Shown in pieces: positions 18,796 through 28,426 of a stretch of DNA of 45,561 nucleotides. Position numbers and translations under genes: made by a program. Positions within the stretch are counted from its first letter, which is position 1. Each line of letters begins with the position of its first letter. The notes under the pieces are model-generated. The model was given only the letters and a program-made list of their open reading frames with translations, was not told the origin of the DNA and did not search any database. Source of the DNA: an uncultured Bacteroides sp. (GTDB lineage: Bacteria; Bacteroidota; Bacteroidia; Bacteroidales; Bacteroidaceae). The stretch lies in assembly GCA_900553815.1 (NCBI GenBank), contig USEY01000021.1, positions 1 to 45,561 on the forward strand, in the 5' to 3' direction.

Positions 18796-19050
18796 TGACA
18801 GTGCGAAAACATTTATTATCGGATTTCTCAGTTGTCGGTTAGCTTCATTTACCCAGTTCGCTGATGAAGCATAGTTCTGAAGATTACGCCACTTATAGGC
18901 TTTGCTTGTAGTAAGCTAGGTGGCTTGTATAGGTTTAAGTACCAGTTATAGCTTGGCTGCTATTTTATCTATTTTGACAATTAAGGCAATGCGTAATACT
19001 CTTTATTGACTTTTTTCCGTTTCTCTTCCTCCTCCTTCCTTCCTCCTACC

Positions 19051-19126
19051 TGCTCCGTATTTGCTCCGTATAACGGTACCCATAAAGGAGGATGGTACGA
19101 GGGAGATACGGAGCAGATACGGAGCA
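19051..19126. repeat. Inverted repeat built from a doubled TGCTCCGTAT unit
   Basis: The left arm (19051-19071) has two copies of TGCTCCGTAT-like units one base apart. The right arm (19106-19126) is its reverse complement with one mismatch. Inside, GTACC (19076-19080) pairs with GGTAC (19094-19098). The flanks extend the symmetry loosely. It does not end in a T run, so it is not an ordinary terminator. Confidence 0.65.
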
Positions 19127-19316
19127 AGGCGGAGGCGGGTGGGGAAGAGGAAGGTAGGCGGGCAGATGGAATGAAATGGGGGCTGGCAGGAGTGATAAAA
19201 CTTTACAGAGGGGAAAGTGGGGCGGTGATTGCTGGCAGAAATGGGTGGAAGGAAAGGATAGAATAGGATAGGATTGTTTTCTGTTGGAAAACATGTTTGT
19301 TATTTATAGAAATTAT

Positions 19317-19347
19317 TCTGCGGGAAATAATATAATCTGTATATTTG
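19317..19347 (+). promoter_or_regulatory. Promoter of the DUF6266 gene
   Basis: TCTG (19317-19320), a 19-nt spacer and TATATTTG (19340-19347). The start codon at 19471 leaves a leader of about 120 nt. Confidence 0.5.
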
Positions 19348-19470
19348 CAAACAGAGTTAAAACTATATGTAAGGCGGATAGGCAATGGATGAGGCTTGTT
19401 AAGGCTGATGTTTACTGATTCGGATTTACATATTATATCAATTGAAACACAAATAAAACAGCAAGAAATT

Positions 19471-20309
19471 ATGGGAAAAATCAGTCAAGGTATTTTGGGC
19501 GGCTTCTCGGGTAAGGTAGGTCCGGTGGTGGGCAGCCGGTGGAAAAACATCTGTTATATCCGTTCGTTGGCGGCACGGGTGAGCAATCCTAACACGGCCA
19601 GGCAGCGGTGCCAGCGTGGCAAGTTTCGCACGGTAGTGGGTTTCCTGAAAACCATACTTCCTTATATTCAGATAGGTTTCAGTGGCTATGAGCAGAACAA
19701 ATCGGCTTATAACGCGGCTGTGTCCTACCTGATGTGTCATGCCTTTACGGGCGGTGGCGTGGACGCTGTGCTCGATTTCGGCAAGGTGCGCGTCAGCCGG
19801 GGCAGCCTGACACCAGCCGCAGGGGCATCGGTTGGCAGGCAGGGCGGCAGGGTGGTCTTTGCGTGGAGCGATAATAGCGGGGAAGGCGATGCGGCGGCCG
19901 ATGATGTGGCATTGTTGCTTGTTTACAATAAGAAGCGTGGCGATGCAGTTTACATTTGTCGGGAACGGTTCGTTCCGACTGTGAGGCTTCTTTGCCATTG
20001 CCGCGGGGATGGGAAGCCGACGAACTGGTTGTCTTTTTGAGTTTTCGTAGCAGTGACGGCAGGCGGGTGTCAAACAGTATATGCCTGAATGAAGGCGTTT
20101 TGGTGACTTTTTCTGAGGACTCACCGGTATCTGTTGTTTCCGGTGGGGCAATGCGGAACGGGCAGTGGCGGCTTGCATCGGCTTTGCAGTCGCCTGCGTC
20201 TGCTGTCAATGAATTGTTAACAAGACGGGCTTCTCTTTTGGCCGCTGTTCAGCGGGTGGAAGCCCGTGGACACCCTGTCGCGGCAGGAGGCAGGCCGCCC
20301 TTGGGATAG
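19471..20309 (+). pseudogene. DUF6266 family protein, single-base frameshift
   Basis: The N-terminus from ATG 19471 (MGKISQGILGGFSGKVGPVVGS) is the hallmark opening of DUF6266, a Bacteroidota family of unknown function. About 161 codons are intact up to DAVYI near 19953. The matching C-terminal half (SGTVRSDCEASLPLPRGWE and DGRRVSNSICLNEG) continues in another frame from 19956 to 20309. Restoring one T in the short run at 19955-19957 joins the halves into about 278 residues. Read as is, the protein ends with unrelated residues at 20040. The promoter is good, so the gene may be recently broken, or the base may be a sequence error. Confidence 0.65.
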
Positions 20310-20340
20310 TAAGGGGGCGTACTGCCTGTGTCTTGACGGG

Positions 20341-21081
20341 TTACAGATGGGTTTCGGCCAACGCCTCGCGCAGCTTGGCCCACCCTTCGTGCAAGGCTTG
20401 CATGGAGGGGAAGAGCAGGTTGGCACCCGCGTCGGTAAGCACGTGGTCGGCCATCGGTCCGGTGTTGACTCCTAAGGTAAAGATGCCCGCAGCCACTCCA
20501 GCCTGTACGCCGAGAGGTGCATTCTCCACTACCAGTGCTTCGTGTGCCTGTACACCGGCTTTCTTCAGTCCCATGAGGTAGGGTTCAGGGTTGGGTTTGC
20601 CATACTTCACGTCGAAGGCAGTCACCATGCGCTCCGGGGCAAAGATTCCGGGATAGTGGTGTGCCAGCCGGTCGAGGAGCGAGCGTTGGCCTGAGCCGGT
20701 GACCAGTACGGGCGTAATGCCCTGTGCCTTGATGTCTTGTAGCAGTTCGTAAGCACCCGGCATAGGGTCGGGCTCAGGAAAGCTGCCGAAAATCTGGCAC
20801 TTCTCCGCATAGATTTCGTCAATCAGTTCTTGGGGAGCGTCAGAGCCGTACTGGCGGTTGTAGACAATATTGATGGTGGCAGCGCCTGTGCGTCCTTCGT
20901 GCAGGTAAGCCTCTTCGCGGCTCAGTTCCAGCCCGTGGCGTGTCATGACGGTGTTCCATGCCTCGGCGTGGTAGGGCATGGAGTTGAACAGTACGCCGTC
21001 CATGTCAAACAGTACGGCTTTGAGCGTTATGTGTGTGTATCCGTGTCGGTTCAGGTAGTTTTGAATGGATTGTGTAAACAT
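20341..21081 (-). CDS. HAD-superfamily phosphatase (beta-phosphoglucomutase-like)
   Basis: The 246-residue protein shows all HAD motifs: nucleophile and acid DMDG at 26-29, motif II TGSGQRS, motif III KYGKPNPEPY and motif IV ENAPLGVQAG. The alpha-helical cap inserted after motif I places it in the beta-phosphoglucomutase/sugar-phosphatase branch. Residues expected for a mutase cannot be separated from those of a phosphatase by eye. It is cytoplasmic. It is convergent with the DUF6266 pseudogene, only about 30 nt apart, and has its own promoter at 21106-21138. Confidence 0.88.
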   Translation of the reverse strand: MFTQSIQNYLNRHGYTHITLKAVLFDMDGVLFNSMPYHAEAWNTVMTRHGLELSREEAYLHEGRTGAATINIVYNRQYGSDAPQELIDEIYAEKCQIFGSFPEPDPMPGAYELLQDIKAQGITPVLVTGSGQRSLLDRLAHHYPGIFAPERMVTAFDVKYGKPNPEPYLMGLKKAGVQAHEALVVENAPLGVQAGVAAGIFTLGVNTGPMADHVLTDAGANLLFPSMQALHEGWAKLREALAETHL

Positions 21082-21105
21082 GATGATGACTTTTTATTCC
21101 GGCTG

Positions 21106-21138
21106 CAAAGATACAACAATATTGCGAGAGTGTTCAGA
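21106..21138 (-). promoter_or_regulatory. Promoter of the HAD phosphatase gene
   Basis: Minus-strand TCTG (21135-21138), a 21-nt spacer and TATCTTTG (21106-21113), 25 nt before the start. Confidence 0.55.
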
Positions 21139-21440
21139 GGGTAGAGTTGGGAATTGGTCGTTGGAGCCGATGGTTGGGTAATAAGGTCATATAAGTTTCG
21201 CAAGTGTAAAACTTACGGGAATTAAAGGAATTAGAAGGGGGTATGGCTCGCTTTGGGGTGGGCTGAAGAGTTAAAAACCAATAGAAAGTGAATGGTTTGC
21301 AAAGTGTTGGTTTAACTTTATAGTATCTTAACTTATTTACAACCAAATGGTTGTTTATACGAGAAACAGAAGTAGGTTCATTTATTACTAACCGCTAACC
21401 GCAGATTGCAGGTTTTCGAAAATCTTTCTGTTTCTATCAT
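21139..21440. other. Intergenic region upstream of the type I R-M operon
   Basis: About 300 nt with no gene. Three weak heptads of GTTGGGA type occur at 21146-21166 and a TAAGTTT/AAACTTA hairpin near 21191-21214. Neither is strong enough to assign a function. Confidence 0.4.
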
Positions 21441-21471
21441 TTTCTTTATTAAACAAAAACCAATATCTTTA
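21441..21471 (+). promoter_or_regulatory. Probable promoter of the hsd operon
   Basis: TTTC (21441-21444), a 19-nt spacer and TATCTTTA (21464-21471), one mismatch from the -7 consensus. The hsdM start is 26 nt downstream. Confidence 0.45.
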
Positions 21472-21497
21472 CCCCATAATTATAGTCAGACTGAAAT

Positions 21498-23818
21498 ATG
21501 GATAGTTCACATAGTCAAATAGTTGCATTCATCTGGAATATAGCAGATGATGTGTTGAGGGATGTATTTCTTAGAGGACAGTATCGTGATGTGATATTGC
21601 CTATGGTAGTTTTACGTCGCCTTGATGCGCTCTTGGAACCGACGAAAGAGAAGGTAGAGGAAGAAATAAGAGAAAGTGGAATAGACAATATTGATGAGGG
21701 AATCCTGAAAGATATTACGGGACTCAGCTATTTCAATACCAGTAAGTGGACGCTTAACCGGTTGAAGTCTCAGGCTTCGGACAATAATGATATTTTGTGT
21801 GATAACTTTGTAGAGTATTTGAACGGTTACAGTGAAAATGTTCGGGATGTACTTCGCAATTTTGAGTATTATACTAAAGCCCGGAAACTGGCAGACAATG
21901 ACCGGCTGCTTTCCATTATTGAGCGTATTACCGACCCCAGGATCAATCTGACAGATAAAAATACAACTGACCCGGATGGGTTGCCACTGCCGGCGTTGAC
22001 GAATGTAGGTATGGGAACTGTTTTTGAAGAGCTGCTCCGCCGATTCAATGAGGAAAACAATGAGGAAGCGGGAGAACATTTTACACCGAGAGACGCTATT
22101 TCGCTTTTGGCTCATCTGGTATTTGAACCTGTCAAAGAGAATCTTCCCAAGATAATTACATTGTACGATCCCGCATGTGGTTCTGGAGGTATGCTTACCG
22201 AGAGCCGAGAATATCTGCTTGACTTGGGAGTAAGGAGCATTGCCATTCAGTTGTCAGGTACGGAGATAAACCCTGAAACTTATGCCATCTGTAAATCCGA
22301 CCTTATCATTAAAGGAGTAGACCCGAGCGGCATACATTGGGGAAATACGTTGACTGAAGATTTTTTTGCGGAAAAATCCTTCGGTTATATGATTACCAAT
22401 CCTCCTTATGGCAAGTCGTGGAAGGAAGACAAAAAGAAAATCTACCATGAAAAGACCCTTCTCGATCATCGGTTTGAACTGGCTCTGACCAATTTTGCGG
22501 GTGACGAAGAGGTGGTTGATTCTACTCCGCGCACGTCAGACGGTCAGTTACTTTTTCTTCTGGAAGAGGTTCATAAAATGAAGTCGCTTGAGTTTCAGCC
22601 ACAGGGTAGCCGGGTGGCTTCCATTCATAACGGTTCGTCGTTGTTTACCGGTGATGCCGGTAGCGGCGAAAGCAATATACGCCGTTATCTTGTAGAGAAC
22701 GATTTGGTTGAAGCCATCATACAGTGGCCAATAATATATTCTATAATACGGGTATTTCCACTTATGTCTGGATGCTGACCAATAAGAAATCCGACAAGAG
22801 GAAAGGAAAGATACAACTGATTGATGCGTCGCAGGCTTTTGAAAAGTTAAGAAAAAATCAGGGTTCAAGAAATTGTACCATTTCAGAAACCTATCGCAAG
22901 GCTATTCTGGAGGTATATATGGATTTTGTGGAGCAGGATGCCAACGACAGCTGCAAAGTGGGTTCTAAGATTTTTGACGGTGATGATTTCCGTTATTACA
23001 ATGTGGTCATTGAACGGCCATTGCGTCTTCGCTGCCAGTTCAATATGATAAGGATTGACGAAATGCTTTATGATAACAGTGAACTTGAACTGAGCCAATG
23101 GCTGTATCAGACCTATAAGGAAAAGGTTTTTATAGGTTTGGATGTTGAGAAACCTGCCATTAAAGAACATTTGAATGACCATGAGATAAAACTGACAGAC
23201 AAGAAACTTGATAAACTCATTTCGGCAAAAGCCTGGAATGACCGTCGACGCTTAATGAATGCAGCCAAAGCTCTGATGAAAGCGGTTGGTACGGATGTTT
23301 ATATGAATTATAATATATTCTTGGCAAAGGTAAGTGCGGCGGCAAAAGAACTGAAACTGGATGTAAGTGCTTCCGAGCTGAAGACTATATCCAGGGCTAT
23401 GTCTGTAACTGACCCGGAGGCTCAGCCGGTTGTGAAGAAGGAGCATAAGGCAAGTAGCAAAGATATAGAAATACTTCTGGCGACTTATGGCATTGCCGAC
23501 GACAGACTGGCAGATTATGGCTATACTTCCGTGAGAAGGGGTGTGTATGTGGAATATGAATCGGACAGCGAGCTTCGTGATAATGAAAAGATACCTGTGA
23601 AAGAAGATATATACGATTATTTCCAGCGGGAGGTTCGTCCATACGTAGGAGATGCTTGGATTAATCTGCCGCAGACGAAAATAGGATGTGAGATTTCTTT
23701 CAACAAGTATTTTTATAAGCCTGCTCCGTTGCGTTCTCTTGAAGAGAATGAACGGGATATTCTTGCGTTAGATGAACAAAGTCAAGGATTTATTAAAACA
23801 CTGTTTGAACTGATGTAA
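21498..23818 (+). pseudogene. hsdM: Type I restriction-modification DNA methyltransferase, frameshifted
   Basis: The gene reads as HsdM across two frames. The first (21498-22778) carries the N-terminal helical domain, the AdoMet-binding motif DPACGSGGM at residues 224-232 and the adenine-methylase motif NPPY at 301-304. After Q409 it runs into unrelated residues and a stop. The second (from 22724) continues with the expected NNIFYNTGISTYVWML and goes on for about 360 residues. One missing base between 22724 and 22725 restores a protein of about 775 residues, normal for the long Bacteroidota HsdM type. There is no homopolymer at the site, so classical slippage is unlikely. The stop is 2 nt before hsdS. 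As read, both modification and restriction should be lost, because HsdR needs the M2S core. Confidence 0.85.
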
Positions 23819-23820
23819 GC

Positions 23821-25125
23821 ATGGAAAGGTATAGTGAATATAAAGACAGTGGTGTACAATGGATTGGGGAAATTCCAAGTCATTGGAAACTTTATGCATT
23901 AAAATATATTCTGCAAGAAAAAAAAGAAATCGTTGGTAGCTTTTCATATAAATATGATTTATTATCTCTTACATTGCGAGGTATTATTAAAAGGAATATG
24001 GATAATCCTACAGGTAAATTTCCTTCATCTTTTGACATATATAAAATTGTCCGTAGAAATGATTTTGTATTTTGTAATTTTGATAATGAAGAAACACCAA
24101 GAGCAGTTGGATTATCAAATTATGAGGGGATGATAACCGGTGCTTATGATGTCTTTTCTTGTAAGAGGGATGACGTTTCTAATCGGTTCTTGTTATATCT
24201 TTTTTTAAGTATAGATAATAGGAAACAGTTTAAGCCTTTATATAAAGGGCTAAGAAAAACTATTCCATTAGATTCTTTCATGTCTTATAAAATTGCAATT
24301 CCTCCATTTTTAGAACAACAATCCATTGCCGATTATCTTGATAAAATAACATTAAAGATAGATGAAGCCATAGCTCAGCAGCAAAAGATGATAGATTTTT
24401 TGAATGAGCGTAAGCAGATTATTATCAATAATGCAGTAACAAAAGGACTTAATCCTGATGTTCCAATGAAAGATAGTGGGGTGGATTGGATTGGGGAGAT
24501 TCCTGAACATTGGGATGTTATGAAGACTTTGTTTACCCTGTCAATGCCAATAACAGACGGTCCTCATGAAACTCCGTTGTTATATGATAATGGTATTCCT
24601 TTCGTCTCTGCCGAAGCAGTTTCCATGGGTAATGGAGGAATAAATTTTAATCATATTAGAGGATATATTTCAAAAGCATTTTATGATGAATGTTGTAAAA
24701 AATATATACCGCAAAAATATGATATATATATGATAAAATCAGGTGCAACAACAGGAAAGGTTGCAATAGTAGAGACTGATGTTAAGTTTACGATTTGGTC
24801 TCCACTTGCTGTTTTTAGATGTAATCAACAAATAATGAATCCAAATTATTTATTTTTTGTATTACAGTCTAATTTTTATCAATTTCAAGTTCAGTTAGGG
24901 TGGAGTTATGGAACACAACAAAATATAGGTATGAGAACTTTGGAAAAATTGAAAGTTACAGTTCCTCCTGTTTGTGAACAGATAATAATTGCCGATAAAA
25001 TAAAAGAGGAGCTTGTCCCTATAAATAATGCAATAAAAGTTGCAAACAAGCAGATCATTCTTCTTCAAGAGCGCAAACAAATAATCATCAATGATGTAGT
25101 AACCGGAAAAGTAAAAATATCATGA
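23821..25125 (+). CDS. hsdS: Type I restriction-modification specificity subunit
   Basis: This 434-residue HsdS has two target-recognition domains in the usual pseudo-symmetric plan. Each half opens with a near-repeat (KDSGVQWIGEIPSHW at residue 8, KDSGVDWIGEIPEHW near 218) and ends with a helical spacer (LNERKQIIINNAV and LQERKQIIINDVV). The two target domains differ in sequence, implying a bipartite asymmetric recognition site. The variable parts are strikingly AT-rich compared with hsdR and neighbouring core genes, a sign of exchange by horizontal transfer. The direct repeats at DNA level could support domain swapping. It starts 2 nt after hsdM and its TGA overlaps the hsdR start (ATGA). 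Confidence 0.93.
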   Translation: MERYSEYKDSGVQWIGEIPSHWKLYALKYILQEKKEIVGSFSYKYDLLSLTLRGIIKRNMDNPTGKFPSSFDIYKIVRRNDFVFCNFDNEETPRAVGLSNYEGMITGAYDVFSCKRDDVSNRFLLYLFLSIDNRKQFKPLYKGLRKTIPLDSFMSYKIAIPPFLEQQSIADYLDKITLKIDEAIAQQQKMIDFLNERKQIIINNAVTKGLNPDVPMKDSGVDWIGEIPEHWDVMKTLFTLSMPITDGPHETPLLYDNGIPFVSAEAVSMGNGGINFNHIRGYISKAFYDECCKKYIPQKYDIYMIKSGATTGKVAIVETDVKFTIWSPLAVFRCNQQIMNPNYLFFVLQSNFYQFQVQLGWSYGTQQNIGMRTLEKLKVTVPPVCEQIIIADKIKEELVPINNAIKVANKQIILLQERKQIIINDVVTGKVKIS

Positions 25126-28100
25126 ACGCATCTAAAACAAATGAGCAGGCTTTTGAGGCTTTGATAGAGAAAGCACTCATTGGTACGACATTAGAGGAGC
25201 GTCAGCAGTCCGGCCATATAGATGCGGATGTGCAGTCTCCAGATGCCGATAAATATTATTGGGGACTGCCCAAGGATATGTCCGACAAGAAGTATGCTTT
25301 TGATATGCGCCGTCTTTGGTCGTTTTTGAGAACGACCCAGCAGGAAGTGCTTGACGAATACAAAGGTAAGAACATTGAAACCGAGCTGCCCAAACAGTTG
25401 TCTAAAGCGATTGATACGTTTGGCATTATTGAGGTGCTTAGAAAAGGCGTGGACATAGACAATATTCACATTACGATGTTTTATCCCAAGCCTTCGTCGG
25501 CAGACAGCCTGTTGTCTAAGGAAAAATATACGCAAAACCAGTTTTCTATTACTCGCCAGCAGACATTCTCGGTGAGTAATTCGGGGCTGGAGATAGATAT
25601 GGTGTTGTATGTAAACGGCTTGCCTTTGTTTACCTTTGAGTTCAAAAATCCTTGGACACACCAGACCGCAAAGTATGACGGGCAGAAGCAATACAAGGAA
25701 GAGCGGAATCCGAAAGAAACGTTGCTGAAGTTTGGCCGGTGTCTTGCCCACTTCACAATGGATAAAAATGAGGTGTATTTTACTACCAGACTGAATTTGG
25801 GCAAAACTTTCTTCATGCCCTTTAACCTGGGGCTTCCCGACGGGCAAGGAGCAGGGAATCCTGTACATGCAGGCGGCGGGTATAAAACGGCTTACATGTG
25901 GGAAAAGGTACTCAGGAAGGATATAGTGGCAGACATAATCATGAATTATGTACTGTTTGATTACGGGGAAACAAAGACCCAGAAGAAAGTGCCTCACATC
26001 ATGTCGAATGCCAAAAGGCTTATATTCCCGCGTTTTCATCAGCTTGATGTGGTCAGTAAGTTGGTAGAGGATGTGGCAATGGTCGGTGTTGGCAAGACTT
26101 ATTTGATTGAACATTCGGCCGGTTCAGGAAAATCCAACTCGATTACCTGGCTGGCATACAAACTGATTGATGTATGTCCTGCTACAATGGATGCTGTTCG
26201 TGCCAAGTCGCTTGATTCGAGGTTGTATGACTCTGTGATTATCGTTACGGACCGCCGATTGCTGGACAAGCAGATAACAGACAATATCAAAGCATTTGGC
26301 AAGAGTGAAAAGATAGTGGCTCATGCCGATACATCTAAAGATTTGAAGAAAGCTATTGAGGATGGTAAGCGCATTATAGTCACTACCATTCAGAAATTTC
26401 CTTTTATATGCGATTCCATATCGGATGTGAGCGACCATAATTTTGCCATTATCATAGACGAGGCGCATAGCTCGCAGTCGGGCATTGCTGCCGACAGTGT
26501 AAACAAGGCTATCCAGAAAGATATGGATTGTGAGGGAGCTGATACGGATGAGCTTTTGGATAAGCTGATGAAAGACCGCAAGATGAGTACGAATTGTTCT
26601 TATTTTGCCTTTACGGCTACTCCGAAAAAGGAAACACTTGAACGGTTTGGAACGGAGGATGAAGAGGGAAAGTTTCATCCCTTCCATCTGTATAGCATGA
26701 AACAGGCTATTGAGGAAGGTTTTATTCTGGATGTCTTGTCCAATTATACGACGTATAAAAGTTATTATGAGCTGACCAAAAGCATTGAGGATAATCCTGA
26801 ATTTAATAATGAGAAGGCACAGAAATTGCTTCGCAAGGCAGTGGAAAGAGAACCCGGAACTATCGAGGCAAAAGCAGATATTATGCTGACTCACTTTGAT
26901 GCCAAAATATTCCGCAATCATAAGCTGAAAGGAAAGGCAAAAGCCATGGTCGTGACTAAGGATATTGAGTGTGCCATTCTTTATTATAAGGCATTGCAGA
27001 AGTTGATTGAAGACAGGAAACTGCCATACAAGATATTGATAGCTTTTTCAGGCGAGAAACAGATTAGAGAGAAATCTTTATGGAATGGTGGTTCCGGGCA
27101 TGACACTGCTACCCAGGTAGCGGCAGATTCTGTAACAGATTATTATGCCATACGTCGTTATACGGAGGCAGAAATGAATGGATTCCCGGATAGTCAGACG
27201 GCTGAAAGATTTGAGTCGGATGATTATCGTATTCTGGTGGTTGCCAATAAATATCTGACAGGCTTTGACCAGCCCAAACTGTGTGCCATGTATGTTGATA
27301 AACCTTTGGATGGGGTGCTGGCCGTGCAGGCATTGTCGCGGCTTAACCGGGCGGCACCAGACCTCGGTAAACTTAGTGAAGATTTGTTCGTACTTGATTT
27401 CTATAATAAAAAGGAAGACATAAAGGAAGCTTTTGACCCGTTTTATACTGCTACTACATTGGCTGAAGCTACAGATATAAATATCCTTCATGAACTCAAA
27501 GCTACATTGCTTGGTATGGGCGTGTTCGATATGGACGAAGTGAATGAGTTTATCGATTTGTATATTCATGGAGAGGAAGCAGATAAATGGGCTCCTATAA
27601 TTGATGCGGCAGCACAACGCTTTAACCTGGAAATTGAATGGGCAGAAAATGGTAAGGCGGATTTTAAAATGAAGTGCAAGCAATTTGTTAAGGTCTATTC
27701 CAAGGCGGCTGCTATTATGAGTTATGAAATCAAGGATTGGGAGAAGTTGTTTTGGTTTTTACGTTTTCTTATTCCTGAACTTTATATTGAGCCCAACGGT
27801 GGAAGTGAGATAAAAGACTTGCTTGATTATGTTGATTTAAATACTTACGGACTACGCCGTACAGCCCTAAATGAAACGATAATGCTTGATGCCGGCGAAA
27901 CAGTAATAGAGCCTAATAAACCGGTGATGGTAAATGCCGGAGGGGATGATGCAGAGCCGAAAGATCCGTTGGATATGATTTTGAAAGAATTTAATGAACG
28001 GTGGTTTAAGGGATGGGATGCCACTCCTGATGATCAGAAAGCTAAATTACTAAGTATTACAAAGGCTGTAACGGAAGATGAAGATTATCAGACACTTGTT

Positions 28101-28283
28101 GTGGGAAATCCTGATAAGCAGGCTGTGGATGAGGCTATGGCTATCATTATAGACCGCATTATCAGGCAGAAACGTAAAGGGGATATGTCTTTGTATAAGG
28201 AATATCAGCAAAACGAAGGTTTTAAATATAATCTGCGGAATCTTATAAACCGCATGTTGGGTGATTTGGATTATGTAAGATGA
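25122..28283 (+). CDS. hsdR: Type I restriction endonuclease subunit R
   Basis: The 1053-residue protein has the full HsdR order. The N-terminal PD-(D/E)xK nuclease shows D159 (LEIDMVLYVNG) and EFK at 173-175. The SF2 DNA translocase shows Walker A AGSGKS at 333-338, motif II DEAH at 446-449, motif III FTATP, and later motifs including YLTGFDQPKL and ALSRLNRAAP. The C-terminal helical part is for binding the methylase core. It cuts DNA at a distance after ATP-driven translocation once bound to HsdM2S. The reading frame is intact, in contrast to hsdM. The operon ends with the strong hairpin at 28324-28356. Confidence 0.95.
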   Translation: MNASKTNEQAFEALIEKALIGTTLEERQQSGHIDADVQSPDADKYYWGLPKDMSDKKYAFDMRRLWSFLRTTQQEVLDEYKGKNIETELPKQLSKAIDTFGIIEVLRKGVDIDNIHITMFYPKPSSADSLLSKEKYTQNQFSITRQQTFSVSNSGLEIDMVLYVNGLPLFTFEFKNPWTHQTAKYDGQKQYKEERNPKETLLKFGRCLAHFTMDKNEVYFTTRLNLGKTFFMPFNLGLPDGQGAGNPVHAGGGYKTAYMWEKVLRKDIVADIIMNYVLFDYGETKTQKKVPHIMSNAKRLIFPRFHQLDVVSKLVEDVAMVGVGKTYLIEHSAGSGKSNSITWLAYKLIDVCPATMDAVRAKSLDSRLYDSVIIVTDRRLLDKQITDNIKAFGKSEKIVAHADTSKDLKKAIEDGKRIIVTTIQKFPFICDSISDVSDHNFAIIIDEAHSSQSGIAADSVNKAIQKDMDCEGADTDELLDKLMKDRKMSTNCSYFAFTATPKKETLERFGTEDEEGKFHPFHLYSMKQAIEEGFILDVLSNYTTYKSYYELTKSIEDNPEFNNEKAQKLLRKAVEREPGTIEAKADIMLTHFDAKIFRNHKLKGKAKAMVVTKDIECAILYYKALQKLIEDRKLPYKILIAFSGEKQIREKSLWNGGSGHDTATQVAADSVTDYYAIRRYTEAEMNGFPDSQTAERFESDDYRILVVANKYLTGFDQPKLCAMYVDKPLDGVLAVQALSRLNRAAPDLGKLSEDLFVLDFYNKKEDIKEAFDPFYTATTLAEATDINILHELKATLLGMGVFDMDEVNEFIDLYIHGEEADKWAPIIDAAAQRFNLEIEWAENGKADFKMKCKQFVKVYSKAAAIMSYEIKDWEKLFWFLRFLIPELYIEPNGGSEIKDLLDYVDLNTYGLRRTALNETIMLDAGETVIEPNKPVMVNAGGDDAEPKDPLDMILKEFNERWFKGWDATPDDQKAKLLSITKAVTEDEDYQTLVVGNPDKQAVDEAMAIIIDRIIRQKRKGDMSLYKEYQQNEGFKYNLRNLINRMLGDLDYVR

Positions 28284-28323
28284 ATATGAGGATATATCAA
28301 ACTAAAAATCAACTATCAAAAAG

Positions 28324-28356
28324 ACTGTCATTCTGAGCATCGCTCAGAATGACAGT
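28324..28356. terminator. Perfect 15-bp hairpin between hsdR and addB
   Basis: ACTGTCATTCTGAGC (28324-28338), a 3-nt ATC loop and its exact complement (28342-28356). It lies between convergent genes and probably ends both transcripts. The TGTCATTCTGAGC core resembles a dispersed hairpin repeat of many bacteria, so it may also be a repeat-element copy. The T run after it is weak. Confidence 0.65.
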
Positions 28357-28426
28357 TAAACTTTATTTGAATACATTCCCATGATTTTTGTTGTCCTGCC
28401 AGCTTATCTGTCGCATTTATAACTTG

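Larger units (their letters stand above)
18601..19316. other. Gene-poor region after the tRNA
   Basis: About 700 nt without a supportable gene. It holds a GC-rich hairpin (18777-18795) and a double inverted repeat (19051-19126) flanked by a pyrimidine-rich left side and a purine-rich right side. A short frame at 19006-19266 is low-complexity and not credible as a protein. Confidence 0.6.

Noticed and set aside
19006..19266. 86-residue frame in the gap after the tRNA
   Set aside because: Low-complexity sequence spanning an inverted repeat. The opposite strand is also open, and no start signal is seen.
21146..21166. Three GTTGG-type heptads upstream of the hsd operon
   Set aside because: Too few and too diverged to distinguish from chance. 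Not counted with the strong arrays.
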